The notes beneath the pieces are model-generated. The model did no database searches. It had not been told where the DNA came from and saw only the letters and a list, made by a program, of their open reading frames with translations. Made by a program: the position numbers and the translations under genes. A DNA stretch of 26,148 bases from a virus, in the IMG/VR virus record IMGVR_UViG_3300017773_000113, positions 1 through 26,148 of that record. One strand, written 5' to 3'. Below are positions 14,376-22,900 of this stretch, piece after piece (positions within the stretch are counted from its first letter, which is position 1; the number at the start of each line of letters is the position of its first letter).

Positions 14376-16565
14376 ATGCCAAGCACAGTGTATAAGGGAG
14401 ATTTAGCAGAAGTATCATTTGCACCGGAGGTTGGTATGAAAATTAGAGTCGGTACTACTTCTACTGCTGATGTAGGTATGACTATTTCTACATTGGATAA
14501 TATAACGATATTAGCATTTAAAGCAGAAGTAAATACTACTTTATTTCAATCAGCAATTACTTTTACTGATGCTACTTGCGACACTAATCATACATCCGGT
14601 TTATCGGATGGTGTCTCAACCAGTGTGAAACATATTACTATGGACTCAACTGCGGCTTTGCGAGTAGGTATGGGAGTAAGTGGTACAGGTATTGCAACAA
14701 ACAGTATAATAACAAAAATTAACAGTACTACAGTATTTACCGTTGATTTAGCCACCACTGCTACCAATTCCAACCAAACTTTGACTTTTTCAGCAACCAA
14801 TTTAAAATATCCAAAAAACATGCTGGTCGGCTCTCAATTAGTTTGGACCACTGCTGGTGGAACTGATGTTGATGATATTGTAGTGGGTGATTTACCCGAT
14901 ACTGGTAACGGTGGTCGTATGTTTACTATTGTAGAAAACAACGGTTGTTCTATTAAAATTACACCGGCCATGACTACTCCCGACATTACTACAGTTGGAC
15001 CGGGTAATATATTTGAAATCCTACCTTACAAAACACCACCAATGGATATAGCAATGACTCAAGCCACAGTAGCCGCACCGGGTACTGAATCAGTCAAAAC
15101 AGACCAGTTCTTGGGTATTGCTACGGCTCTTACTCTACCGGAAACTAAAGTGGATTTGAAGCGATACCATGTCGTAGGGCTTGGTCGAGATGTAAGTGTA
15201 CAAGTTCCGGGCAAACTTACCAATGAAGGTGGGTCGTTTGAAGTCGCTATGCATTCTGCTCGATGGTTGAAATACTGTCTTGGACATGAATTGTTAAGCA
15301 AACTGCAAACTTCACTTGCCAGTGATGTAACACTTGCTCTTGGTTCGGCTTCTTATGCCGGTCAATCACATATTGTTCTTAACTCTCACGACGCTCAAGT
15401 TGCTGTAGGTACTTATATTGAGATTCAAGACCCTACAGAAGTTCCTATTGTAAGCGACCATGAACCCGAAACAAGTTCGGCTGAATGGGATGGAACACTG
15501 ACTGACTTTGATTTTGATTTGGCGCAAACTAATGAAATACGAAGGGTAATCGGAGTTTCGGAAGACACAGGCGACCATACGGTTTACTTAGACGAACCTT
15601 TGAGTTATCCTCATGATTCGGGTAGAGTAGTTGAAGTGCGAATTATTAGTGACGCAGATACAAACTCTGTAGCGATTGGAACTGACAATACTATTACGGA
15701 CCCAGTTACACACTTACTTTTTTCAAGAAGCACTCAACCTTCATTTGCTCTTGAAGTATCGCAACGCCGCCGTGATGTTGACTCAAATGCTGGTAGTACT
15801 GATGGTGGAGTTAATGACTCAAAGGAATTAACTCGTGTTTTCCGTGGCTGTAAGGTTACAGACTTTACCATGACAACCGACAACGATGCGGCACTACGCC
15901 TTTCAGTCAATTTCAATGCGGCTCTTTGCTACACTGATACTGGTCGTTTAGAAGCAACACCACTTACACGATATTCCGCTAATCGTATGTTTGACGACAC
16001 CGCTAATACAGAAGCAAAGCGTATTCAATCGGGTATAGGTAAGGGAACACAGAAACCATTTATGTTTTACAATGGTAGTATCACATTGGCTGGACAACAA
16101 GTTGCTCAAGTGATGAACTTTTCATTAACCGGACAAACAGGTATGCAAGCATTCCATACCATTAACGGGCATTATCAAGCAAGTTCCGCTTCTACCGACC
16201 AAGTGCCATTTGCTGGTGCAAGGAACGCAAGCCTCATGGTTGAAGGTCAAACATCGTATGAAATGACTATGGAGATTGCAGTTGATGACCCACTTTTCTA
16301 TCATAAAATGCGCACAGGAACCGAGTTTAGTGTGCATGGTGAAAACAATTCAACTACCAACCAAATCCGTATAATTTTTGAAAAGAATAAAATTGGTAGT
16401 ACTGCTGACGGTGATACCGAAAAAATGGTGCTATTGATTGATGATTATTACATTATTGAAGCACCGCTACAAATCCCCGAAGACAAAGGTGTAGTAAAAT
16501 CCACATTGAAAATTATGCCAAAGGCTATCAAGGTCTTGGCTCGTGATACTATTGCAAAGTATTGA
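14376..16565 (+). CDS. Major tail tube protein with an N-terminal inserted module
   Basis: ATG 14376 lies behind GAGTTGA at 14364-14370; a TTG at 14367 is in frame but inside that site. The product has 729 residues, roughly two to three times a simple tube protein. It opens with a short tube-like beta start, then carries inserted Thr/Ser/Asn-rich beta modules. One of them (residues 86-138, with LRVGMGVSGTGI) recurs in the tail-tip protein at 24697-24861. The later part contains typical tube features: long strands, an R-R-R-D-V-D loop, and a repeat of N-A-S-L-M-V-E-G and F-S-V-H-G motifs near the end. It follows the terminator and precedes the chaperones and tape measure, the standard place. 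Extra domains would decorate the outside of the tail. Confidence 0.8.
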   Translation: MPSTVYKGDLAEVSFAPEVGMKIRVGTTSTADVGMTISTLDNITILAFKAEVNTTLFQSAITFTDATCDTNHTSGLSDGVSTSVKHITMDSTAALRVGMGVSGTGIATNSIITKINSTTVFTVDLATTATNSNQTLTFSATNLKYPKNMLVGSQLVWTTAGGTDVDDIVVGDLPDTGNGGRMFTIVENNGCSIKITPAMTTPDITTVGPGNIFEILPYKTPPMDIAMTQATVAAPGTESVKTDQFLGIATALTLPETKVDLKRYHVVGLGRDVSVQVPGKLTNEGGSFEVAMHSARWLKYCLGHELLSKLQTSLASDVTLALGSASYAGQSHIVLNSHDAQVAVGTYIEIQDPTEVPIVSDHEPETSSAEWDGTLTDFDFDLAQTNEIRRVIGVSEDTGDHTVYLDEPLSYPHDSGRVVEVRIISDADTNSVAIGTDNTITDPVTHLLFSRSTQPSFALEVSQRRRDVDSNAGSTDGGVNDSKELTRVFRGCKVTDFTMTTDNDAALRLSVNFNAALCYTDTGRLEATPLTRYSANRMFDDTANTEAKRIQSGIGKGTQKPFMFYNGSITLAGQQVAQVMNFSLTGQTGMQAFHTINGHYQASSASTDQVPFAGARNASLMVEGQTSYEMTMEIAVDDPLFYHKMRTGTEFSVHGENNSTTNQIRIIFEKNKIGSTADGDTEKMVLLIDDYYIIEAPLQIPEDKGVVKSTLKIMPKAIKVLARDTIAKY
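14631..14789 (+). repeat. Beta module, copy 1 (in tail tube protein)
   Basis: Codes for tube residues 86-138. Aligning it with 24697-24861 in the tail-tip gene gives about 20 identities in 52 positions, including L-R-x-G-M, G-T-G-I and T-L-T-F. The similarity is at protein level, not obvious at DNA level. Confidence 0.7.
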
Positions 16566-16574
16566 GGTGAAAAC

Positions 16575-17060
16575 ATGAAGCAATCACTACAACAATACCG
16601 CCGCCTCGGACCAGTTGGATATGCCAAGTGGGTGATTAAGGCAAACGGTCTTGACTTAGTGGAGACTGACATTGACTGTGCTTCAAACCACACCATTCAC
16701 GCCGCTGTTGCTAACATCCTCAACAACCCTGTTGAAGTGGTCGAAGAAGAAATTAACCCACTGGTGCAAGAAGAAGCACCATCCCCCTTCGTCGTTGACG
16801 AAATACAATACGATTCCCTAACTGTCGCTGAATTGCGAGAACTATGTAAAGAACGAGGCTTGCCCGTTTCAGGTACAAAAGCCGAGATAGTTCTGCGACT
16901 CAACCAAAACGACACAGGAGTGACTGACGGCCCTACCGAAGAGGTAGCCCCCGAAGAAACGCCGGATGCCCCCACCGAAGAGGTGGCCGCACCCAATGGA
17001 AGTGAAATAGATGAGCAAACAACAAGTAGTGATGAACAAGAGCCTATTATTGAAAAATGA
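16575..17060 (+). CDS. SAP-domain protein with acidic repeat tail
   Basis: ATG 16575 follows GAGGTGA at 16564-16570, with the tube stop inside the site. The product has 161 residues. Residues 1-55 are a helical region with conserved-looking YRRLGPVGYAKWV. Residues 80-110 fit a SAP/HeH-type helix-linker-helix: L-T-V-A-E-L-R-E-L-C, then G-L-P-V-S-G-T-K-A-E-I-V-L-R-L. Residues 112-161 are acidic and carry a duplicated P-T-E-E-V-A (16932-16949 and 16971-16988). SAP folds usually bind nucleic acid, but in phage structural operons such small folds can be protein-binding. Its placement between tube and chaperones suggests a tail accessory or assembly protein. Its last 50 bases overlap the following chaperone gene in another frame. 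Confidence 0.75.
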   Translation: MKQSLQQYRRLGPVGYAKWVIKANGLDLVETDIDCASNHTIHAAVANILNNPVEVVEEEINPLVQEEAPSPFVVDEIQYDSLTVAELRELCKERGLPVSGTKAEIVLRLNQNDTGVTDGPTEEVAPEETPDAPTEEVAAPNGSEIDEQTTSSDEQEPIIEK

Positions 17061-17385
17061 CGATGTTACCAAGCATAAGATTCGGGTTGACCCCGATGAC
17101 GAAAGTGCTATCATCGAAGTTTGGGTTCGTGAAATATCATTCCTTGACATTCAAGCCGCCGCACAAGAAATGTTCCTTGTATCAAACGGCGATGTAGCAT
17201 TGAACTTGAAAGGCTACTGGCAATTCGCATTCACCCATTGGGTCACTAAAACTAATCCATCCTTGACTACAGAAGAAATGCTGTCTCTCAAGGGTTATGT
17301 CGGTGAGCAACTCTCCAAAGTGCTACCGCAACCTAATGAGATGGCGGAGGCTTTGCAAGGGGGGTTTACGAAGCCGACCGAGTGA
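17011..17385 (+). CDS. Tail assembly chaperone 1 (gpG-like)
   Basis: A 124-residue product whose start overlaps the SAP gene by 50 bases; GGAAGTGA at 16998-17005 supports ATG 17011, while an in-frame ATG at 17032 is the alternative. The fold looks mixed: an N-terminal strand region (KIRVDPDDESAIIEVWVREI), then helices around DIQAAAQEMFL and TTEEMLSLKGYVGEQLSKVL. In long-tailed phages a pair of small overlapping genes between tube and tape measure encodes chaperones that coat the tape measure before tube polymerisation; the second is often made by -1 frameshifting. Here both position and the overlap with the next frame fit. A run of six G at 17359-17364 lies near the end of the gene. Confidence 0.75.
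   Translation: MSKQQVVMNKSLLLKNDDVTKHKIRVDPDDESAIIEVWVREISFLDIQAAAQEMFLVSNGDVALNLKGYWQFAFTHWVTKTNPSLTTEEMLSLKGYVGEQLSKVLPQPNEMAEALQGGFTKPTE
17359..17367 (+). promoter_or_regulatory. Candidate -1 frameshift site (GGGGGGTTT)
   Basis: Zero-frame codons are CAA GGG GGG TTT. A slip of one base back enters the frame of the next gene, which is open from here through its GTG start at 17382. The heptamer is not a perfect X-XXY-YYZ, so the call is tentative. Confidence 0.35.
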
Positions 17386-17666
17386 GGGTCGAGAAGTTTC
17401 TTCGTAAAGATAAAATTGACAGTGAAAGTGATTTAACAACTCAAGTAGAACTTTGGGCCTATACAATCGCTAAACATTACTCAATATCTTTGCTTGAAGT
17501 TTACTCAATGCCCCCTCGGTTATTCAAGCAATCACTCGTTTGGGCGATGGTTGCGACCGAAGAAGAGAAAAAGAAAACCGAACATAGCAAACAACAGGCG
17601 AAGGCAGGTGACAGGGAGATGGTAAGTTTGGATTACTCGTTTTTAGATTGGGAGGGTACTGAATGA
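17382..17666 (+). CDS. Tail assembly chaperone 2 (T-domain-like; GTG start or frameshift product)
   Basis: The frame begins with GTG 17382 in a GTGA overlap with the preceding stop and encodes 94 residues. It sits in the -1 frame relative to the first chaperone, the same relation seen for gpG and gpGT of lambda-like phages. The product is helical and strongly charged (an N-terminal Lys/Asp/Glu stretch, an aromatic helix around VELWAYTIAKHYSI, a Lys/Glu-rich middle) and ends with YSFLDWEGTE. Such proteins bridge the tape measure and tube subunits. No ribosome site of quality precedes the GTG, so it is made either by coupled reinitiation or as a fusion through slippage at the G run upstream. 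It overlaps the tape-measure start by four bases (ATGA). Confidence 0.7.
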   Translation: MRVEKFLRKDKIDSESDLTTQVELWAYTIAKHYSISLLEVYSMPPRLFKQSLVWAMVATEEEKKKTEHSKQQAKAGDREMVSLDYSFLDWEGTE

Positions 17667-18757
17667 CACTCTTAGCCACACTCGCCTCCATGTCAACGAT
17701 GGTAAACGGTATCGGACCAGCGTTCAAAGGTATAGGCCAAATTGCAACGAAAATGTTTAGCGGCCTCAAAACATTCGTCAATGATAAGTTTTTCAAACCA
17801 ATTCAAGAAAAACTTGATGGATTAGGGGAGTGGTGGGAAGGATTTAAGACAAGTGCGGCAGATGTATGGCAATCAATACAGCAGTTTGCAGTTGATAATT
17901 TTTTTACACCAATCAGTGATTTACTAAAGTTTATTGGTACAGGATTTTTTGATTTTGGTAAAGGTGTTTTTGAGGTCTTTACAGACATATGGAACTTTGT
18001 AAATGATAATTTTTTCAGTCCTATTGGTGACGCAATATTATTTATTGGTACAGCGTTTTTTGATTTTGGTAAAGGTGTTTTTGATGTTTTCAAAGCCATG
18101 TGGGATTTTGCTGACTTTGTTTTTATTACACCAATATCAAAAGGAATATCATTTCTTATTGATTTAGTAGGTAATATTTGGGATTCATTACCTTCTTTAC
18201 CGGAGATATTTTCTTTGAAATATTGGATTGGGCTTGGTTTAGCAATCGGCACTTCAATTTTTGATGCCTTGAACGGTGTTGGTGATTTATTAGGTGATAT
18301 TTTTAGTATGGAAAACTTAAGTGATACTTTGGGTGGTGTAACTACTTTCTTGGGAGAGGCATTTAAGTTGGCTATCGAGCCGTTTAGAATAGGTATAAAC
18401 AGTTTACTTATTGATGTAATCAACGGTATAACTGGGTATCAATTACCTATTATTGGGGAGAGTCTTCGTTCAATTACAGGTTTTGGTGAAATCCCTCATC
18501 TCGCTAAAGGTGGTATCATCAACAAGCCTACACTCGCTATGATTGGTGAGGATGGGCCGGAGGCGGTTGTTCCCCTAAGCCAGCGCAACAACCCCAGTGG
18601 TGCTGGCATGGGCGGCGGTACATACAACATTACCGTCAATGCCGGAGGTATTACAGACCGCACAGACAAGCGAGCATTAGCAAGGGAGATTGGTAACATG
18701 ATTCAACAAGAACTTGCTCGCAGTATCGGCGGCTCAACCATGCGAGGGCGGTACTGA
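17663..18757 (+). CDS. Very short tail tape measure protein
   Basis: 364 residues starting in an ATGA overlap with the second chaperone. The C-terminal stretch at residues 281-306 is the conserved tape-measure tail motif: A-K-G-G-I-I-N-K-P-T-L-A-M-I-G-E-D-G-P-E-A-V-V-P-L. Residues 37-167 consist of repeats of about 37 residues built around an F-F-x-P-I box and an F-F-D-F-G-K-G-V-F box. Residues 185-275 are glycine-spaced, hydrophobic and helical. Tape measures fix tail length at roughly 1.5 angstroms per residue, so this one predicts a tail near 55 nm, short for this type; many relatives have over 700 residues. Downstream comes the distal tail protein by a one-base overlap. The coding is continuous, without evidence of a truncation. 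Confidence 0.85.
   Translation: MTLLATLASMSTMVNGIGPAFKGIGQIATKMFSGLKTFVNDKFFKPIQEKLDGLGEWWEGFKTSAADVWQSIQQFAVDNFFTPISDLLKFIGTGFFDFGKGVFEVFTDIWNFVNDNFFSPIGDAILFIGTAFFDFGKGVFDVFKAMWDFADFVFITPISKGISFLIDLVGNIWDSLPSLPEIFSLKYWIGLGLAIGTSIFDALNGVGDLLGDIFSMENLSDTLGGVTTFLGEAFKLAIEPFRIGINSLLIDVINGITGYQLPIIGESLRSITGFGEIPHLAKGGIINKPTLAMIGEDGPEAVVPLSQRNNPSGAGMGGGTYNITVNAGGITDRTDKRALAREIGNMIQQELARSIGGSTMRGRY
17888..18109 (+). repeat. Two adjacent 111-base repeats in the tape measure gene
   Basis: Units 17888-17998 and 17999-18109 encode residues 76-112 and 113-149. Both contain the box F-F-D-F-G-K-G-V-F, and parts are nearly identical at DNA level. A more diverged unit precedes (residues 37-75) and a partial one follows (150-167). 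Confidence 0.75.
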
Positions 18758-19926
18758 TGGCGGTAAATATCCCTATTCGATTGGTGCGTAAAGACGGTGG
18801 TTTGATACCGTTGAATGTAACTACTCTTACATTGGATGTTGACCGTAGTATCAACCCACATACCATTCCCTTTGCTGGTGGTGAAAGGTTTGCTTTTGAT
18901 TTAAATATGGCAAAGGCTGTTATTCTTTTAGAAGGTATCATTACTGATGATGACTTAGTAAGTATAGAACTTGGTAAAGGTGCAACCGCTTCTATTGATT
19001 TTTCAAGAGTAAGAGATTATGATAACAGAACTTACGCCTATGTAAGTAGCACATTGCAAGCATTAACCGATGAAATGACTAATGATAGTTTCGACCATGT
19101 AGATACTCCCCAACTCACAATTACCGCAAAAGATGGTGAAACATTTGTAATACATTTAATTAAGTCATCTACTGCTCATGGTTATAACTTAGGGAGTAGT
19201 GGTAAATATCACATTGCCATCCATGACACCACTGATTTAAACACGGCTACTGAAATTGCTACTAATTTACGAGATTTACTTAACAGTAGTGCAGGGCCAA
19301 GTAGTAACACTTTGAGTAGCAGATTTACGGCTTCACTTGCTACTTCGACAGTAAGCCATGAAGCAGATACTACTGTTATTATATCTCTCGACACAGTAGG
19401 AGATACAAACAATAACAATACACCTTCATGGAAAGAAACTGGGCGTTACCCTCCTATCACTACGCATTTTGTAGGAGGGGTGGATTCTGCATCTCAATTT
19501 AACAGTATGAGTGCTGGTGATAAGGTAATGTTCCTTTACGCCACGCTTAACAATTCTAATGACGGTGGCTCTATCGTACCTTTAGTAACTGCCGCCCAAA
19601 GAGTATTTACTAAAAATAATTTAAACAAAAAATATGGTGATTACATAAAAGGTATTCAAATACCTTTCAATTCTTCTGTTAATAATAGCGGTGGTGACAA
19701 ATATGTTGCTAAAAACTTTTTTATGCCTACTGGCCCCTTACACGATACTGATTCAAAACACCCCAGTCAAGCCGAAGATGCTTCTACTGAAGTACTAAAT
19801 CCAAGTGCTACTGGTGATAAAGCATTCATTAAAGGCACAGTAACTAAAGCCACCTTTGTTCAATTAGGTGGTGAACCTATTTATCAATTTAATATTCAAT
19901 TTGTTCCTGTAGAGCATATCATATGA
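18757..19926 (+). CDS. Distal tail / baseplate protein with an inserted module
   Basis: 389 residues, starting one base inside the previous stop (TGATG). The N-terminal 70 residues (VNIPIRLVRKDGG ... FAFDLNMAKAVILLEGIITDDD) form a beta start similar to proteins that close the tail tube and bind the baseplate. Residues about 120-220 form an inserted alpha/beta piece, from a G-E-T-F-V-I-H-L strand through a helix ATEIATNLRDLLN to an ADTTVIISLD strand, a pattern recurring in phage structural proteins. The C-terminus returns to tube-like beta with KGIQIPFN and a final FNIQFVPVEHI strand. Position after the tape measure and before the giant tip protein supports a distal-tail or hub role, which is inferred. 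No enzymatic motif is visible. Confidence 0.7.
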   Translation: MAVNIPIRLVRKDGGLIPLNVTTLTLDVDRSINPHTIPFAGGERFAFDLNMAKAVILLEGIITDDDLVSIELGKGATASIDFSRVRDYDNRTYAYVSSTLQALTDEMTNDSFDHVDTPQLTITAKDGETFVIHLIKSSTAHGYNLGSSGKYHIAIHDTTDLNTATEIATNLRDLLNSSAGPSSNTLSSRFTASLATSTVSHEADTTVIISLDTVGDTNNNNTPSWKETGRYPPITTHFVGGVDSASQFNSMSAGDKVMFLYATLNNSNDGGSIVPLVTAAQRVFTKNNLNKKYGDYIKGIQIPFNSSVNNSGGDKYVAKNFFMPTGPLHDTDSKHPSQAEDASTEVLNPSATGDKAFIKGTVTKATFVQLGGEPIYQFNIQFVPVEHII

Positions 19927-19935
19927 GGTGTATTT

Positions 19936-22900
19936 ATGGTAGGAATGGGTAGAACAAGCAATGCTTTCTTTTTTGACGGTGTTACTGATTCTATCCTTAT
20001 CCCTCAAGGTAACTTTACCAGCGTAGGACCAGCACGAGATATTCTCGGTAAAACTGGCAAAGGTAGTGACGAGTTTACAAATATCAATTCTATGATGAAT
20101 GGTGGTTTTGCCATTGAAGCATGGGTTATTCCCGATTGCGGTGGAGTAGTTGCACATCGAGATGGACAATTTACACTTGAGTTTGGAACGGTAGATACGC
20201 CCGGACCCGCAAAGTTTACTGTACAATTATCATCATCAAGTGGTACAATACCTATAGTGTTAAGCACTGCTACAGCAACATCTACTCGATGGGATGGAGT
20301 AGTGTACCCTCCACAAGAAGTAGGTGGCATACATGATACATACAATCGTTATTTAGAAGGCAGTAGTGCATTACATAACGATGCTACAAATCTTAACTTC
20401 AAGCATCGAGGTTTGTATCATATCGTTGCTGGCGTAACAAGAGGTTCTGTATTTTTATATGTTAATGGGCTAATTGTCGCCAGTCAAAAAATTAGTAATA
20501 ACACAGTAATAGCAGATTCAACAGACCATGTTTACATTGGCGGTAAAGGTGGAGAGTTTAGAGGGGCTATCGAGGCTATTCACTTTAACAGTGATTTTGA
20601 TTCTAATATGGCTGTAGCCACTGTTCCAGTCAACAGTGTTGAGACAACCGGTATGTATCGCTTTGAAGAACCGCTGGACATTGTAGAAGAGTCGTACGAT
20701 TTTAACGCATTTACAGTCGCCGCTAATGGAACTACTACAACAATCACAGTTGCCGCCGCTGATGCTCAAGCCCTTATCGCTCGCTTGACTGGTAAGGCAT
20801 ATGACAGTAGTAGCCCTACTACAACATTCACAGCCACTCCATACAGTATGGGTAATTACAAAGTCAATGATTTTGTTTCTACACCCGGCACAGAAGCGAC
20901 ACTTGCCATACCCCATACACCGTATAACATACTTATCAATCCCGGCTCTATTAACCGGAATACAGAAAAACCAAACGCTTCTCCGCCGGAAAGAGCAAGA
21001 ATAGAGTCAATAAATGGCTCTACTGGGGTAATTACAGTAAGTAGTATTCACATTGATTTTATCCTCGGCACTGGTGGTAAGCGTGGTCTTCTTCATTCTC
21101 GTACTGCTGATGTTGACAATTATTTTGTTGTAGTGAATGCTGACTTATTGATTGATAACGGAACAGGTAAACCATATCAACCGCCCCATTATGGTAGTCA
21201 AATCTTCGATAAAACAGGACAAATGGTGCTTGATGAAAGCGATTTTGCTCAACATGGTTTAGTTTATTCAACACAGATGGCTACTACTGATAATTCACCA
21301 AACAATCCTTTTGCTGTTACTTGGCCCGCTACTCTCGATGCTCTTTACCAAGTTGGACACAGCGGGCGACACAGGTATTCGCATGTCACAGGACACGAAT
21401 ATATGCGTCGTTATCCTAAACCAGCATACCTTTCAGTGGACCAAATGATGGATGGTTCGGCTGATGTTGTTGAAATGGCATATGACAGTAACACCAAAGG
21501 TATTTCAAATCTCTTTAGCATGAATGCCCTGTCCGATTTTTATGAAGAAAGTACACAAGTTACAGTGGCTAATTTTATCAATTCTACCACTGCTACTTTT
21601 GTAGTCTCAAACGGATTGCCCGAAAGTAAAGAACAAGCAATTGCTATTGGTGGAACAAACTTTGACTACCGCCCGTTTATGCTAAAAGGTCCAGTACCGG
21701 AGTTTGGTGACATCAATGACGATACACGGTTGTATCATCTGCGACCGGAAAGTGTAAGCCGTATTGCTTTACTCAAAGTTCCTACTCTTCAAACCACGCA
21801 TAACCTTGCACCGTATGTTGAGATACACTACAATGCGATTGATTTGACAGGGGCGAGTATGAGTAAAACTACACCTTGTTTGATGATAGAAAAAACTGTA
21901 CCGAGTGGTAATTTTGTCTTGACTGGTTCAACTACAGTGCTTGATGTTATAGAAGCAGACTTGGCTGATGCGACAAAAGACACTACACTGTTCGCACCCG
22001 GTGGTATTATTATGGTAGGTAATGCCTATACATCAACTACATTGCATTTGGAAACACCGCATTCGTTGGTTGGTGACAATACCGGAGGATTTGAACTTGA
22101 CAGTGAATTAGATTTTAGCCGTTGTCCGGTAAATTATACTCCGCCGAATGATGCAACAGCAGAAGGTAATACAACACCTCAACACCTTACAGCATCACAT
22201 AATAACGGTGTGCATGATTCAGCATATCATAAATTATGTATTGAACCCCTTAGTAGCAATACAGTAAAAAAGATAACTGAAAAAGGCATACAATTTATCA
22301 AACCTGCGGCTGTCACTAATTCTGGTACAGGTGTTTTTGACGAAGGTTCAACAAACGATGCCACTAATAATTTTGAAATGTTTGATATTATAGATAACAG
22401 ACAAGCGAATACACATGAGTATTCTGCTGTTATTTATGTTCAACCATCCGATAGAACACGAACAAATCAGTTGTCTAAAATGCGTACAAATCTTACAGAA
22501 GGTAATTCACCAAGTACTGCATCACTGTTATATTTAATGAGTCGCACTCGTATTCGCTCGGTAAGAGAAGACGAAGACCCCGAAAGCAATGAAAAAATTG
22601 TCACAGTATTGGCAACGGGTATTGCAGAAGGACTCGCTAATCAAAATGTCAACATCACCGGTAGCGGCTCACCGGATTCGCACATCGTCAAAGAAATTGA
22701 GCCAAACGCCCCTGTTGTCACTGTCACACTTGGCGGGCCGGGGCAAGGTGCGATTAACACCAAACCTACCAATGACCCAAGCCCGTTGATGCGATTACCC
22801 GGTTCAACCCGCCGTAGTTGCGCTGTACAGTCTGTAAATGTCAATACCGACACCGATAGGCAATACATGTCTGTTCAACCTCTCAATAACTTGTCAACAG

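Noticed and set aside
16932-16988. Short direct repeat as a possible recombination or attachment site
   Set aside because: It lies in frame and encodes a duplicated P-T-E-E-V-A in an acidic tail, which explains it.
17803-18423. Minus-strand frame of 206 codons over the tape measure gene
   Set aside because: It mirrors the repeats and Phe/Ile-rich codons of the real gene, is rich in Ser, Pro and Lys with no recognisable fold, and has no neighbours on its strand.
20004-20345. Minus-strand frames in the 20-26 kb region that could suggest genes on that strand
   Set aside because: The + frame from 19936 is open throughout the region with a recognisable LamG domain, so the short minus-strand frames are shadows.
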